This document shows, piece after piece, positions 14,818 through 24,318 of a DNA stretch of 64,000 nucleotides. Under the pieces are notes generated by a model that ran no database searches, was not told the origin of the DNA, and saw nothing but the letters and a program-made list of their open reading frames with translations. Positions within the stretch are counted from its first letter, which is position 1; the number at the start of each line of letters is the position of its first letter. The translations under genes and the position numbers were made by a program. Location: positions 1 to 64,000 of the forward strand of contig NZ_QXCP01000008.1 of the NCBI RefSeq assembly GCF_003711805.1, read 5' to 3'. The DNA comes from Brachybacterium sp. EE-P12 (GTDB lineage: Bacteria; Actinomycetota; Actinomycetes; Actinomycetales; Dermabacteraceae).

Positions 14818-16919
14818 GCGGAGGCGCTCTCGGACGGCGCGTCGGAGGGCCGCGCGGACCCTTCGGCTCCGTCCCGGTCGTCGATCCCGGGACGGACCGG
14901 CGCCGGATTGGCCGCGAACGTCGCTTCCCAGGCCGGGAAGGAGGTGATCTCGCCGGCCGCGGCGCGGTACTGGTCCCGGAGTCGGTTCCAGTGGCGGTAG
15001 AGGTCCAGGTGGGTGCGGGCGGAGCGGGCGAGCATCGCGCGCACCTGCTCGGGCCGGCGCTGGTACCAGGCCACCTTGGTGCCCTCGGCGTTGGAGACCA
15101 CGGCGCTGTCGTAGTGGCTGAGCGTCCACCACTTCGCGTCCTGGTGGGCGACGAGCGCCTGCGGGTGCCGGCGCGCCTTCTCCGTCGGCTCCACGAGGAG
15201 CTGGCGGCCCATGGCCTTGAGGGTCCACAACGGCAGCAGCGCACGGCGGGGCGCGGAGAAGGGGCGGCCCTTGTGCGGCGGTTTCGCCACCTGCACGTCG
15301 GGGAACGAGGCCGCGTCCGGGCGGGTGACGGAGTCGTCGTGCTCCTGCGCCATCCGGCGCAGCTCGGGCAGCTTGGTGCCGATCTCGCGGTGGAGCACGT
15401 CCGGGCCGCGCAGCACGTCCGACTGGGCGTACAGGCGCGCCGCCTGGGTGTAGTACTGCATCGAGAGCAGGTGCTTGACGTCGATGCCCTGGGACTCGCC
15501 GAGCACCCGACCGCCGCGCTCGTAGCCCGAGTGCAGCAGCGCGGTGATGATGCGGTTGCGCTCGTGGAAGTAGATCTGCCAGTCCAGGGCGTCGTTCTTG
15601 TCGGTCCAGGTGATGTGCCAGACCGCCGCGCCGGGCAGGGAGACGGTGGGATAGCCGGCCTTCTTCGCGCGCAGCCCGTACTCGGCGTCGTCCCACTTGA
15701 TGAACACCGGCAGGCTGAGCCCGATCTCGCGCACGGTCTCGGTGGGGATCAGGCAGGTCCACCAGCCGTTGTAGTCCACGTCCGCGCGGCGGTGCAGCCA
15801 CGGGGTCGAGCGCAGCGGCGCGGCGGCGAAGTCGTGCCCGAGGGTGCTCTCGGGGATCGTCACCCGCGGCTGGATCGCCCACGGGTCCACGCTCTCGCCG
15901 AAGGCGTGCAGGACGGAGCGGTTGTTGAGGTCGAACATGTGCGCGCCGACCAGCATCGGCGTGCGCGTGTAGTCCGCGAAGGCGAGCATGCGCAGCAGCG
16001 ACTCGGGCTCGATGTCGAGGTCGTCGTCGCTGTTGATCACGTAGGTGGAGGAGCCGTTGGTGGAGGCCTCGTACATCCCGCGGGAGAAGCCGCCGGAGCC
16101 GCCGATGTTCCCCTGCTCGATGATCCGCAGCTGATCGCCCATCGCGTCCTGCAGCTCGGCGATCTCGGCGTGGTCGCGGAGCCGGTCGGATCCCTGGTCC
16201 ACCACGTACATGACGTCGAGCTTGTCCCGCAGATCGGAGTCCTTGCTGATCAGCGAGATGTTGTCGATGCAGTAGGAGACCTTGTCCATCGTCGTCATGG
16301 CGATGGAGAAGGTGCCCTCGGTGCGCGCGGCGGAGGCGTCGGCCGTCCACTGGGCACCGAGGACGGTCAGCGGGGCCTCGCCGGTGATGACGTCGAACCA
16401 GTACCAGCCGCCGTCGCCGAAGGCCGTCAGCGGCAGGTCGAAGCGGGAGACGCCCTCCCTGGTGACAGTGACCATGTCGTGGCGCTGGATCGCGCCGCGG
16501 GCGTTGGAGCGGTAGACGATGATCTGGCCGGCGCCTCGGGTGGTGACCGACAGGGTCACCTCGCGCACCGGGGTCCAGCGCCGCCAGTAGCTCGCCGGGA
16601 AGGCGTTGAAGTAGGTGCCGAAGGAGCGCAGGGACTGCTCGGGCACGTACAGCCCGAAGCGGGCGCTGAGCTCGTCGATCCGCGGCTGGCCCGCGGGCGG
16701 CGCCGGGGTCGTGCCCGCGCCGGCGGCGGTCTCGTGCGACTCCTCCGGGGCGCTGCCCAGCCCGAAGGCCGCCGTGTGCGCACCGGAGCGGGCCGCGTGG
16801 GCCTCCAGGTACAGGGGGATCACGTCAGGGGTGGGCGAGAGCGGCATGATCAGCCGCTGCAGGACTCTGTGCGGCGCCTCGTCCACGGCGTCGCGGATCG
16901 CGCTGGGGGTGGTGCTCAC
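14814..16919 (-). CDS. glfT2: GlfT2-like galactofuranosyltransferase (GT2)
   Basis: A 701-residue protein with the four-part layout of GlfT2: an N-terminal beta-sandwich (about 80-200), a GT-A domain with the metal-binding DDD (298-300, in INSDDDLDIEP), the catalytic WDDAEYGLR (D410/D411), a conserved His in VWHITW (about 435), and a helical C-terminal half. GlfT2 polymerises galactofuranose from UDP-Galf onto a lipid-linked acceptor, giving the galactan of mycobacterial walls; its orthologue is Rv3808c. Here it sits directly between glf and the ABC exporter. Because no arabinan or mycolate gene is visible, the product is probably a galactan-containing glycopolymer rather than arabinogalactan. 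Confidence 0.92.
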   Translation of the reverse strand: MSTTPSAIRDAVDEAPHRVLQRLIMPLSPTPDVIPLYLEAHAARSGAHTAAFGLGSAPEESHETAAGAGTTPAPPAGQPRIDELSARFGLYVPEQSLRSFGTYFNAFPASYWRRWTPVREVTLSVTTRGAGQIIVYRSNARGAIQRHDMVTVTREGVSRFDLPLTAFGDGGWYWFDVITGEAPLTVLGAQWTADASAARTEGTFSIAMTTMDKVSYCIDNISLISKDSDLRDKLDVMYVVDQGSDRLRDHAEIAELQDAMGDQLRIIEQGNIGGSGGFSRGMYEASTNGSSTYVINSDDDLDIEPESLLRMLAFADYTRTPMLVGAHMFDLNNRSVLHAFGESVDPWAIQPRVTIPESTLGHDFAAAPLRSTPWLHRRADVDYNGWWTCLIPTETVREIGLSLPVFIKWDDAEYGLRAKKAGYPTVSLPGAAVWHITWTDKNDALDWQIYFHERNRIITALLHSGYERGGRVLGESQGIDVKHLLSMQYYTQAARLYAQSDVLRGPDVLHREIGTKLPELRRMAQEHDDSVTRPDAASFPDVQVAKPPHKGRPFSAPRRALLPLWTLKAMGRQLLVEPTEKARRHPQALVAHQDAKWWTLSHYDSAVVSNAEGTKVAWYQRRPEQVRAMLARSARTHLDLYRHWNRLRDQYRAAAGEITSFPAWEATFAANPAPVRPGIDDRDGAEGSARPSDAPSESASA

Positions 16920-16946
16920 GTCGGGGGACTCCTCGGGGATGCGGGC

Positions 16947-18191
<1,245 letters not shown>

Positions 18192-18215
18192 TCACGGCAG
18201 GTGGTGTGTCGACGC

Positions 18216-19097
18216 TCACCCCTGCGTGCCCTGCTCGACGAAGCGCCGGTAGACCATGCGCCGGGCCCACCCCGGGACCAGCCGGTACACGCCCCGCTCG
18301 GCGAGGTTGCGCAGGAAGCCGGTCGGGGTCGTGACCCGGTCGAGCACGAAGCGGCGCTGCAGGCGCAGGTCGCTCGCGAAGAGTCGCAGCCCCCCGCGGC
18401 GGGCGAAGAGCTGCTCGTCCACGCGGTAGTCGACCAGGACGTCCGGGAGGTTCGCCATCCTCGCCCCGCCCAGCATCATCCGCTCCCAGAGCCAGTAGTC
18501 CTCCAGCAGGGGAAGGTCGCGGTAGCCGCCGACGGCGAGCACCGTGGAGCGGCGCAGCACCATCGTCGGGTGGTGGAAGGGGCTGTGGCGCGGCAGGTAC
18601 CGGATGATCTCCTCATGGGTCAGCGGCCGGGTGCGCAGCGGTCCCTCTCCGGCGGGGATCCGGTCGCTGAACTCCCGCATCGCCGCGCCGAGGAGGTCGA
18701 GCCCGTCGCGGTGCATCCGCGGGATCTGCCGGGCGAAGCGCTCGGGACGGCAGAGGTCGTCGGCGTCGGCCCGGGCGACGAGCTCGTGCGGCGAGGCCTC
18801 GAGCCCGTCCTGGAGCGCTGCGGCGACGCCGCGGTGCGCGTCGTGGCGCAGCACGGTCGCCGGGCCGAACTCGCCGCCGCCGACGCGCTCGACGAGCGCG
18901 TCCAGGGGCGCGGGCAGGGGTCCGTCGACGGTGAGGATCAGCAGGTCCGGGCGGAGCTGCTGCTCCTCGGTGACCGAGCGGATCGCCTGCTCGACGCGTT
19001 CGGGCAGGTCCTTCGCCCACAGCGGCATGAGGACGGAGAAGGGCTCCGCGTCGCGCGCGGCGCCTCCCGGGTCGACGGTCGGTGCGGGATCGGTCAC
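18216..19097 (-). CDS. Family-2 glycosyltransferase
   Basis: A 293-residue soluble GT-A enzyme. It begins FSVLMPLWAKDLPERVEQAIRSV, has the nucleotide-sugar DxD segment VARADADDLCRPERF (about residues 105-119) and the acceptor-side LPLLEDYWLWERMM. It resembles WcaA/rhamnosyl- or galactosyl-transferases; the sugar cannot be assigned. The GTG start overlaps the glfT1-like stop (GTGA), so both are one transcription unit. Its likely task is adding an early or branching sugar of the galactan linker or polymer. Confidence 0.88.
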   Translation of the reverse strand: MTDPAPTVDPGGAARDAEPFSVLMPLWAKDLPERVEQAIRSVTEEQQLRPDLLILTVDGPLPAPLDALVERVGGGEFGPATVLRHDAHRGVAAALQDGLEASPHELVARADADDLCRPERFARQIPRMHRDGLDLLGAAMREFSDRIPAGEGPLRTRPLTHEEIIRYLPRHSPFHHPTMVLRRSTVLAVGGYRDLPLLEDYWLWERMMLGGARMANLPDVLVDYRVDEQLFARRGGLRLFASDLRLQRRFVLDRVTTPTGFLRNLAERGVYRLVPGWARRMVYRRFVEQGTQG

Positions 19098-20122
19098 CGG
19101 CCGGCCGCCCGCTCGATCGCGCGCACGTCGGCGGCGGCCTCCCCGTCGGCGGAGAGCACGGCGGCGGAGGGACGGGGGCCGCGGCGCAGTGCGGCCAGCA
19201 GTCCGCGCAGGCCCACGCCCGCCACATCGCCGCGGTGGCGGGCGAGCACGCCGAGCCAGCCGAGCGCGGTGCGTCCGCCGTGCAGGACCTTCTCCAGCGG
19301 GGTGAAGGAGTCTGTGCGCAGCAGCGCCCACAGGCGGTTGCGCACGTCGTAGTAGAAGCGGCTGCCGGGGCTGGTCTGCGCATTGGCGAAGAGCACGGTG
19401 CGGTGCTCGACGATCGAGGCGGGGACCTGCAGGCCGCGACCGTGCCGCAGGAGGCGGCCGGTGTGCTCGAAGTCGTCGGACCAGATGAAGTAGTCAGCGT
19501 TCGGCAGGCCGAGGCGACGCACGTCCTGCCCGTTCAGCAGGGCGGAGACGTAGCTCGCGGTGCGGATGGGACGGCCGCCGGCGCGGGCGGCGTCGCGCTT
19601 CTCGCGGGCGCTCGCGCCGAACCTGGTGCGCTGGGTGTTCATCGGGTGGTCGCGGCCGTCGGTCCACACCGCGCGGGAGCTGAGCACGCTCAGCCGCACC
19701 GGGGAGAGGGCGAGCGCCTCGAGGAGTGCGGCGAGCGCTCCGGGCCGCGGCACGGTGTCGTCGTCCATCACCCACACCCAGTCGGCGTCGTGGCGCATCA
19801 GGGCCCGGGCGATCCCCGCGGCGAAGCCGCCCGCACCGCCGACGTTGCGGTGGAGGTGGACCACGTCGGCGTCCAGCGGGTGCTCGTCGGCGACCCGGCC
19901 GCTGTGGTCGGTGGAGGCGTTGTCGATGACCACGACGGCATCGGGGCGGCGCTCCTGCGCGGCCAGGGCGTCGAGGCACTGGGCGAGCAGCTGCTCGCGG
20001 TTGTAGGTGACGACCACCGCCACGACCCGCTCGTGGCGGGCGCCCGGATGGGCGGTGGCGGGTGCGGGGTCGTTCGGGCCGGCCGACGGGCGGGTCCCGC
20101 CCTCGGGTGCGGTGCTGCTCAC
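19094..20122 (-). CDS. glfT1: GlfT1-like galactofuranosyltransferase (GT2)
   Basis: A 342-residue GT2 enzyme. Motifs are VVVTYNREQLLAQCLDAL, VIDNASTDHSG, RNVGGAGGFAAGI, the metal-binding DDD in WVMDDDTVPRPGA and the acceptor-side DYFIWSDDFEHTGRL, then RFYYDVRNRLWAL. This set is typical of GlfT1 (Rv3782), which puts the first Galf residues on the lipid-linked rhamnosyl linker. Its neighbours glf, glfT2 and a Wzm/Wzt exporter fit that role, although some rhamnosyltransferases share these motifs. The GTG at 20122 has AGGAGG about 6 nt upstream. Confidence 0.87.
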   Translation of the reverse strand: MSSTAPEGGTRPSAGPNDPAPATAHPGARHERVVAVVVTYNREQLLAQCLDALAAQERRPDAVVVIDNASTDHSGRVADEHPLDADVVHLHRNVGGAGGFAAGIARALMRHDADWVWVMDDDTVPRPGALAALLEALALSPVRLSVLSSRAVWTDGRDHPMNTQRTRFGASAREKRDAARAGGRPIRTASYVSALLNGQDVRRLGLPNADYFIWSDDFEHTGRLLRHGRGLQVPASIVEHRTVLFANAQTSPGSRFYYDVRNRLWALLRTDSFTPLEKVLHGGRTALGWLGVLARHRGDVAGVGLRGLLAALRRGPRPSAAVLSADGEAAADVRAIERAAGR

Positions 20123-20167
20123 TGCGCCTCCTGCTGGTGGTCTCTGCCGTCTGCGCGGCGCTTCCAC

Positions 20168-20173
20168 AGTGTA
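20168..20173 (-). promoter_or_regulatory. Candidate -10 box (TACACT) of the glfT1 operon
   Basis: TACACT on the minus strand, giving a 5' UTR of about 40 nt with an AGGAGG site before the GTG at 20122. It lies in the 282-bp gap shared with the divergent LCP gene. Confidence 0.45.
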
Positions 20174-20292
20174 CGGAGACCGCGCGGGGCCCGGTCGTCC
20201 TCCGGGGACGGAGGTGTGAAGGTTCTCGGGAGGTTCCCCGAATCCTCGCCGCCCGCCCCGCGCTCCGCGGGCGGGTCGGGGCCCGCGCCCGC

Positions 20293-20298
20293 TACCCT
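20293..20298 (+). promoter_or_regulatory. Candidate -10 box (TACCCT) of the LCP gene
   Basis: TACCCT about 105 nt before the GTG at 20405. The mRNA would have a leader of about 100 nt with GGAAGGAG as ribosome-binding site. The rest of the 20123-20404 gap shows no ORF with family similarity. Confidence 0.4.
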
Positions 20299-20404
20299 GG
20301 CGAGCGCCGCAGACCCGGAGCTCCCCACCGCGCGCTCCCCTCGCCCGGATCCGGTCTGCCGCGAACCGCCGGGGCGCAGGGCCCCGGCCGGGAAGGAGAC
20401 CGCT

Positions 20405-21646
20405 GTGAGCGATCAGCAGCCGCCCCGCTCCCCGCGCCCGGGCGGGCCACGCCGGCCCAGCGGGCACCGGGCACGCGCCGGAGGCAGCGCCAGGCCGGTG
20501 CCGCGTCGCGCCGAGATCCGCCCCGCCGCCCAGGACGTCGGCCCCGCGCCGACGCGCCCGCTGCCTCGTCTCGAGGGCGACCGCGGTGCCCGCGCGCAGG
20601 GACCGGGCGGAGAGCCCGGCGTCGTGCGCGCCGAGGCCTGGGGCGAGGAGTCCCGCCCGGCGCCCGGCGGCGACGCGCCCGCCGGTCCCGGCCGCGCGCG
20701 GCGCCGACGCTCTCGGGTGCCGCGCCCGGCACGGCTCGGAGCGACCCTGCTGGCGCTGGTGCTGGTGATCGTGCTGGGCTGGGGCGCGGGCCTCGCCCTG
20801 TGGGCGAACAGCCGGATCGAGCACGTGGACGCGCTCTCCGGCGCGGCGGACACCCCCGGGACCACCTATCTGATCGCCGGCTCGGACCGGCGCGACGGGG
20901 AGGCCGTGGGACCCGACGGCACCGAGGGCGCCCGGACCGACACGATCATGCTGCTGCACAAGGCCCCGGGCGGGCGCAGCTACCTCATCTCCCTGCCCCG
21001 CGACACCCTCGTGGACATCCCCGGCTACGGCGGGTACAAGCTCAACGCCGCCTACTCCTTCGGCGGCGCGCCGCTGCTGGTCGAGACCGTGGAGCAGTTC
21101 ACGGGGATGACGATCGACCACTACGTCGAGATCGGCTTCGACGGCGTCTCGCAGGTCGTGGACGCCGTGGGGCACGTGAACCTGTGCATCGACCAGGACG
21201 TGGACGACGAGAAGTCGGGGCTGAAGATGACCGAGGGCTGCCATGACGTCGGCGGCGAGCAGGCGCTCGCCTTCGTGCGCGCCCGCTACTTCGACCCGAC
21301 CGCGGACATCGGCCGGCAGGCCCGCCAGCAGGAGTTCGTCTCCTCGCTGATGGACCGGGCGACGTCCCCGGCCGTGCTGCTGAACCCGATCGCGCAGGTA
21401 CGTCTGGCGGGGGCGGGCTCCGGCTCGCTGGTCACGAGCGAGGGCACCGGGATCATGGACGTGGCCCGCATGGCCCTGGTGGCCCGCTCCGCGATGGGCG
21501 CCGGTTCGCTGTCGATCCCGATCGAGGATCCCGAGTACCAGACGAACAACTCCGGGGTGGCGATCCTCACCGACGAGGACGACATCGCGGCGTTCTTCTC
21601 CTCGGTGGCCGACGGCACGGCGGAGCCGACGGCGGAGGAGGGCTGA
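20405..21646 (+). CDS. LCP (LytR-CpsA-Psr) family glycopolymer ligase
   Basis: A 413-residue protein. A disordered, Arg/Pro-rich cytoplasmic N-terminus of about 108 residues is followed by one membrane helix (about 111-134) and the extracellular LCP domain. Pocket residues typical of the family are visible: GSDRR (160-163), RTDTIML (178-184), SLPRDT (197-201), YKLNAAYSFGG and DIGRQARQQEFV. LCP enzymes move lipid-linked wall glycopolymers to peptidoglycan (Lcp1 attaches arabinogalactan in mycobacteria). The GTG start has GGAAGGAG 6 nt upstream. Its place beside glfT1, glf and the exporter makes it the likely final ligase of the pathway. Confidence 0.93.
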   Translation: MSDQQPPRSPRPGGPRRPSGHRARAGGSARPVPRRAEIRPAAQDVGPAPTRPLPRLEGDRGARAQGPGGEPGVVRAEAWGEESRPAPGGDAPAGPGRARRRRSRVPRPARLGATLLALVLVIVLGWGAGLALWANSRIEHVDALSGAADTPGTTYLIAGSDRRDGEAVGPDGTEGARTDTIMLLHKAPGGRSYLISLPRDTLVDIPGYGGYKLNAAYSFGGAPLLVETVEQFTGMTIDHYVEIGFDGVSQVVDAVGHVNLCIDQDVDDEKSGLKMTEGCHDVGGEQALAFVRARYFDPTADIGRQARQQEFVSSLMDRATSPAVLLNPIAQVRLAGAGSGSLVTSEGTGIMDVARMALVARSAMGAGSLSIPIEDPEYQTNNSGVAILTDEDDIAAFFSSVADGTAEPTAEEG

Positions 21647-21655
21647 GCGCGCCGC

Positions 21656-21675
21656 CGGCCGGGTCCGCCCGGCCG
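21656..21675. terminator. Hairpin between convergent LCP and GT2 genes
   Basis: CGGCCGGG pairs perfectly with CCCGGCCG around a TCCG tetraloop, 10 bp after the LCP stop and 11 bp before the end of the convergent GT2 gene. It is a plausible two-way terminator without a T-run. Confidence 0.5.
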
Positions 21676-21686
21676 ACGACGCCGGC

Positions 21687-22406
21687 TCAGCGGAAGAGCA
21701 TGTCGATGACGATGTTCACCGAGTTCAGCATCGACTGCCCCTTGGAGCGGGAGTAGTCGGTGTAGAGGATGTGCACCGGATGCTCGGCGACGGTGAGATG
21801 GTGCCGGCCGATCTCCTCGACGATCTCGGAGGCGTGCGCCATCCGGTTCTGCTCGATCGTGATCCTCTCGCACGCCTCCCGACCCAGCACGCGCAGCCCG
21901 TTGTGGGCGTCGGTGAGCTTCACGCCCGAGGTGAGGTTCGTGTACCAGACCGCTGCGCGCAGCACCATCCGCTTGAGCAGCCCGGGCCTGGTGCGGGCGT
22001 CGAGGAAACGGGAGCCCAGGACGATGTCCACGCCCTCGGCGTCGCGCTGGGCGATCATCGCGGCGGCGTCGTCGACCCGGTGCTGGCCGTCCGAGTCGAA
22101 GGTCACGACCTGTCGCATGTCCGGGTCGCGCAGGGCGTAGTCGATGCCGGTCTTCAGTGCCGCGCCCTGGCCCATGTTGAAGGGGTGTCGCACCACGACG
22201 GCGCCGGCCTCGGCCGCGATCCGCGCCGAGTCGTCGACGCTGCCGTCGTCCACGCAGACCACGAGCGGGTAGCGGGTGCGCAGCTCGCGCAGGACGTCGC
22301 CGACGACCTCGCCCTCGTTGAACAGCGGCACCACGAACCAGGTGGAGTCGGCGCCGGGGGACGCGGGGGCGTCACCCTCGTGCGGCGCGGGCTCGGTCGT
22401 GCTCAC
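21687..22406 (-). CDS. DPM1-like polyprenyl-phosphate glycosyltransferase (GT2)
   Basis: A 239-residue GT2 enzyme of the dolichyl-phosphate mannosyltransferase type. It has WFVVPLFNEGEVVGDVL, VDDGSVDDS, HPFNMGQGAALKTGI, the DSDGQH metal site and GSRFL, plus NGLRVLGREACERI. It lacks the C-terminal membrane helices of longer homologues. Such enzymes charge polyprenyl phosphate with a sugar for use by membrane GT-C enzymes outside the cell. A DUF2304 gene and a DUF6541 (GT-C-like) gene lie just across the divergent gap, the usual partners. The GTG at 22406 has GGAGGAG upstream. Confidence 0.9.
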   Translation of the reverse strand: MSTTEPAPHEGDAPASPGADSTWFVVPLFNEGEVVGDVLRELRTRYPLVVCVDDGSVDDSARIAAEAGAVVVRHPFNMGQGAALKTGIDYALRDPDMRQVVTFDSDGQHRVDDAAAMIAQRDAEGVDIVLGSRFLDARTRPGLLKRMVLRAAVWYTNLTSGVKLTDAHNGLRVLGREACERITIEQNRMAHASEIVEEIGRHHLTVAEHPVHILYTDYSRSKGQSMLNSVNIVIDMLFR

Positions 22407-22490
22407 GGGCTCTCCTCCAGGGGTGCCGTAGGTGGGGGTGTCGCCGTCGCGGCGGCGGCGCGGGGCCGGGTCCCGGACGGCCGATGACGA

Positions 22491-22496
22491 TACCCT
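22491..22496 (+). promoter_or_regulatory. Candidate -10 box (TACCCT) of the dehydrogenase-DUF2304 operon
   Basis: TACCCT about 72 nt before the GTG at 22569, giving a leader that ends in AGGAGGAG. Confidence 0.4.
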
Positions 22497-22568
22497 GTCA
22501 CGGTGGACCGCCCCTGGTGGTCATCGACGCGCATGCGGTGCCCGCGAGGTGCCTCACGAGGAGGAGAT

Positions 22569-23894
22569 GTGAAGACTGCTGTAGTCGCCCTGGGGAAGAT
22601 CGGGCTCCCGCTCGCGGTGCAGTTCGCCGACGCCGGCCACGAGGTGGTCGGCGTGGACGTCGACGCCCGCCAGGTCGAGCTGATCAACCAGGCGACCGAG
22701 CCGTTCCCGGGCGAGGCGCACCTGCAGGAGAAGCTCTCCGAGCTCGTGCCTGCCGGGCGCCTGCGCGCCACCACCGACTACGCCGAGGCGATCCCCGGGG
22801 CGGACGCGATCGTGATCGTCGTGCCGCTGTTCGTGGACGATGCGACGTGGGAGCCGGACTTCGGGTGGATGGACGCCGCGACCCGCTCCCTGGCCGAGCA
22901 CCTCACCCCCGGCACCCTCGTCTCCTACGAGACGACCCTGCCGGTGGGGACGCTGCGCACCCGCTTCGTGCCGATGATCGAGGAGATCTCCGGGCTGAAG
23001 GAGTCCAGCGACTTCTTCGCGGTCTTCTCCCCCGAGCGGGTGCTCACCGGGCGCGTGTTCGAGGACCTGCGGAAGTACCCCAAGCTCATCGGGGCGCTGA
23101 CCGCGGAGGGCACGGCGAGGGCGCGGGAGTTCTACGAGTCCGCGCTGACCTTCGACGAGCGGGAGGACCTGGCCCGCCCCAACGGCGTGTGGGACCTCGG
23201 CTCCCCCGAGGCCTCGGAGCTCGCGAAGCTGGCCGAGACGACCTATCGCGACGTGAACATCGCGCTCGCCAACGAGTTCGCGCTGTTCGCGCAGGACCAC
23301 GGTATCGACGTGTACAAGGTGATCGAGGCGTCGAACTCCCAGCCCTACTCGCACATCCACCAGCCCGGCATCGCCGTGGGCGGGCACTGCATCCCCGTCT
23401 ACCCGCGCCTGTACCTCTCGGGAGACCCGGACGCGACCACGGTGCGCACCGCCCGCCAGCTGAACGCCTCCGTGCCCGCCCATCTCGTGGAGCGGGCCGC
23501 GGGCCTGCTCGGCTCCCTGCAGGGGCTGAAGGCCGTGGTGCTCGGCGCCTCCTATCGCACCGGTGTGAAGGAGACCGCGTTCTCCGGCGTGTTCCCGGTG
23601 GTCGAGGCGCTGCGCGCGCACGGCGCCGAGGTCGCGGTCCACGACACCTACTACGACGACGAGGAGCTCGCCGGCTTCGGCTGGGCGCCGTACACGATCG
23701 GGGACGCGGCGGACCTCGTGATCGTCCAGACCAACCACCCCGAGTACCGGGAGCTGACCGCCGCGGACGTGCCCGGCGTGAAGCTGATCGTGGACGGCCG
23801 CAACATCACCGCCGCCGAGAACTGGACCGGCACCCCGCGCCTCGTCCTCGGCGACGGCTCCGCCTCCACCCACCGGCAGGCCGAGGAGGCCTGA
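22569..23894 (+). CDS. UDP-N-acetylhexosamine 6-dehydrogenase (WbpA/WecC-like)
   Basis: A 441-residue nucleotide-sugar dehydrogenase, oxidising C6 of UDP-GlcNAc or UDP-ManNAc to the uronic acid with NAD. It shows the N-terminal Rossmann site (VVALGKIGLPLA), SYETTLPVGTLR, FSPERVLTGR and the catalytic cysteine in VGGHCIPVYP, the form typical of WecC/WbpA rather than of UDP-glucose dehydrogenase (GGSCFPKD). Start: the GTG at 22569 has AGGAGGAG just upstream; the overlapping ATG is out of frame. It leads an operon with DUF2304, DUF6541 and acyltransferase genes. Together with the 2-epimerase and the WbpB/E/D-like genes further on, it could complete a route to UDP-ManNAc3NAcA. Confidence 0.9.
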   Translation: MKTAVVALGKIGLPLAVQFADAGHEVVGVDVDARQVELINQATEPFPGEAHLQEKLSELVPAGRLRATTDYAEAIPGADAIVIVVPLFVDDATWEPDFGWMDAATRSLAEHLTPGTLVSYETTLPVGTLRTRFVPMIEEISGLKESSDFFAVFSPERVLTGRVFEDLRKYPKLIGALTAEGTARAREFYESALTFDEREDLARPNGVWDLGSPEASELAKLAETTYRDVNIALANEFALFAQDHGIDVYKVIEASNSQPYSHIHQPGIAVGGHCIPVYPRLYLSGDPDATTVRTARQLNASVPAHLVERAAGLLGSLQGLKAVVLGASYRTGVKETAFSGVFPVVEALRAHGAEVAVHDTYYDDEELAGFGWAPYTIGDAADLVIVQTNHPEYRELTAADVPGVKLIVDGRNITAAENWTGTPRLVLGDGSASTHRQAEEA

Positions 23895-23898
23895 GCCG

Positions 23899-24318
23899 AT
23901 GGACGGCCTCGACCAGCTGATCAGCCTCGGCCCCGCGCTGGGGGTGGGCAGCCGCACCTTCATCATCCAGCTCGTGCTCGTGCTGGGCATCGTGGTGATC
24001 GTCGGCTGGCTGTTCATGAAGCGCGGCGCGAAGCAGCTGGCCGTGCGCCGCCTGCTGGTCATCGCCTTCGCGCTGTTCGCGGTGCTCACCGTGCTCTTCC
24101 CGAGCATGCTGTCGCGGGTCGCGAACCTCGTGGGCGTGGGGCGCGGCGCGGACCTGCTGCTGTACGCGACCGTGCTGGTGCTGCTGGGCTTCCTCGCCCT
24201 GCAGGAGGCGCGGACCAAGGCGGCGGAGAAGCGGACCACCCATCTCGCGAGGCGGCTCGCGCTGGACGAGGCGGAGCAGCCCGGCAGCTATCGCGAGCGG
24301 GCGCTGCGGGACGGATGA
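23899..24318 (+). CDS. DUF2304 family membrane protein
   Basis: A 139-residue protein with three hydrophobic helices (about 22-40, 50-67, 84-102) and a charged C-terminal helix. The segments LFMKRGAKQLAVRRLLVIAFALFAVLTVLFPSML and DLLLYATVLVLLGF match DUF2304. These proteins usually accompany DPM1-like transferases and may form their membrane anchor or partner, as the 21687 gene would need. It starts 4 bp after the dehydrogenase and overlaps the next gene by 4 bp (ATGA). Confidence 0.87.
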   Translation: MDGLDQLISLGPALGVGSRTFIIQLVLVLGIVVIVGWLFMKRGAKQLAVRRLLVIAFALFAVLTVLFPSMLSRVANLVGVGRGADLLLYATVLVLLGFLALQEARTKAAEKRTTHLARRLALDEAEQPGSYRERALRDG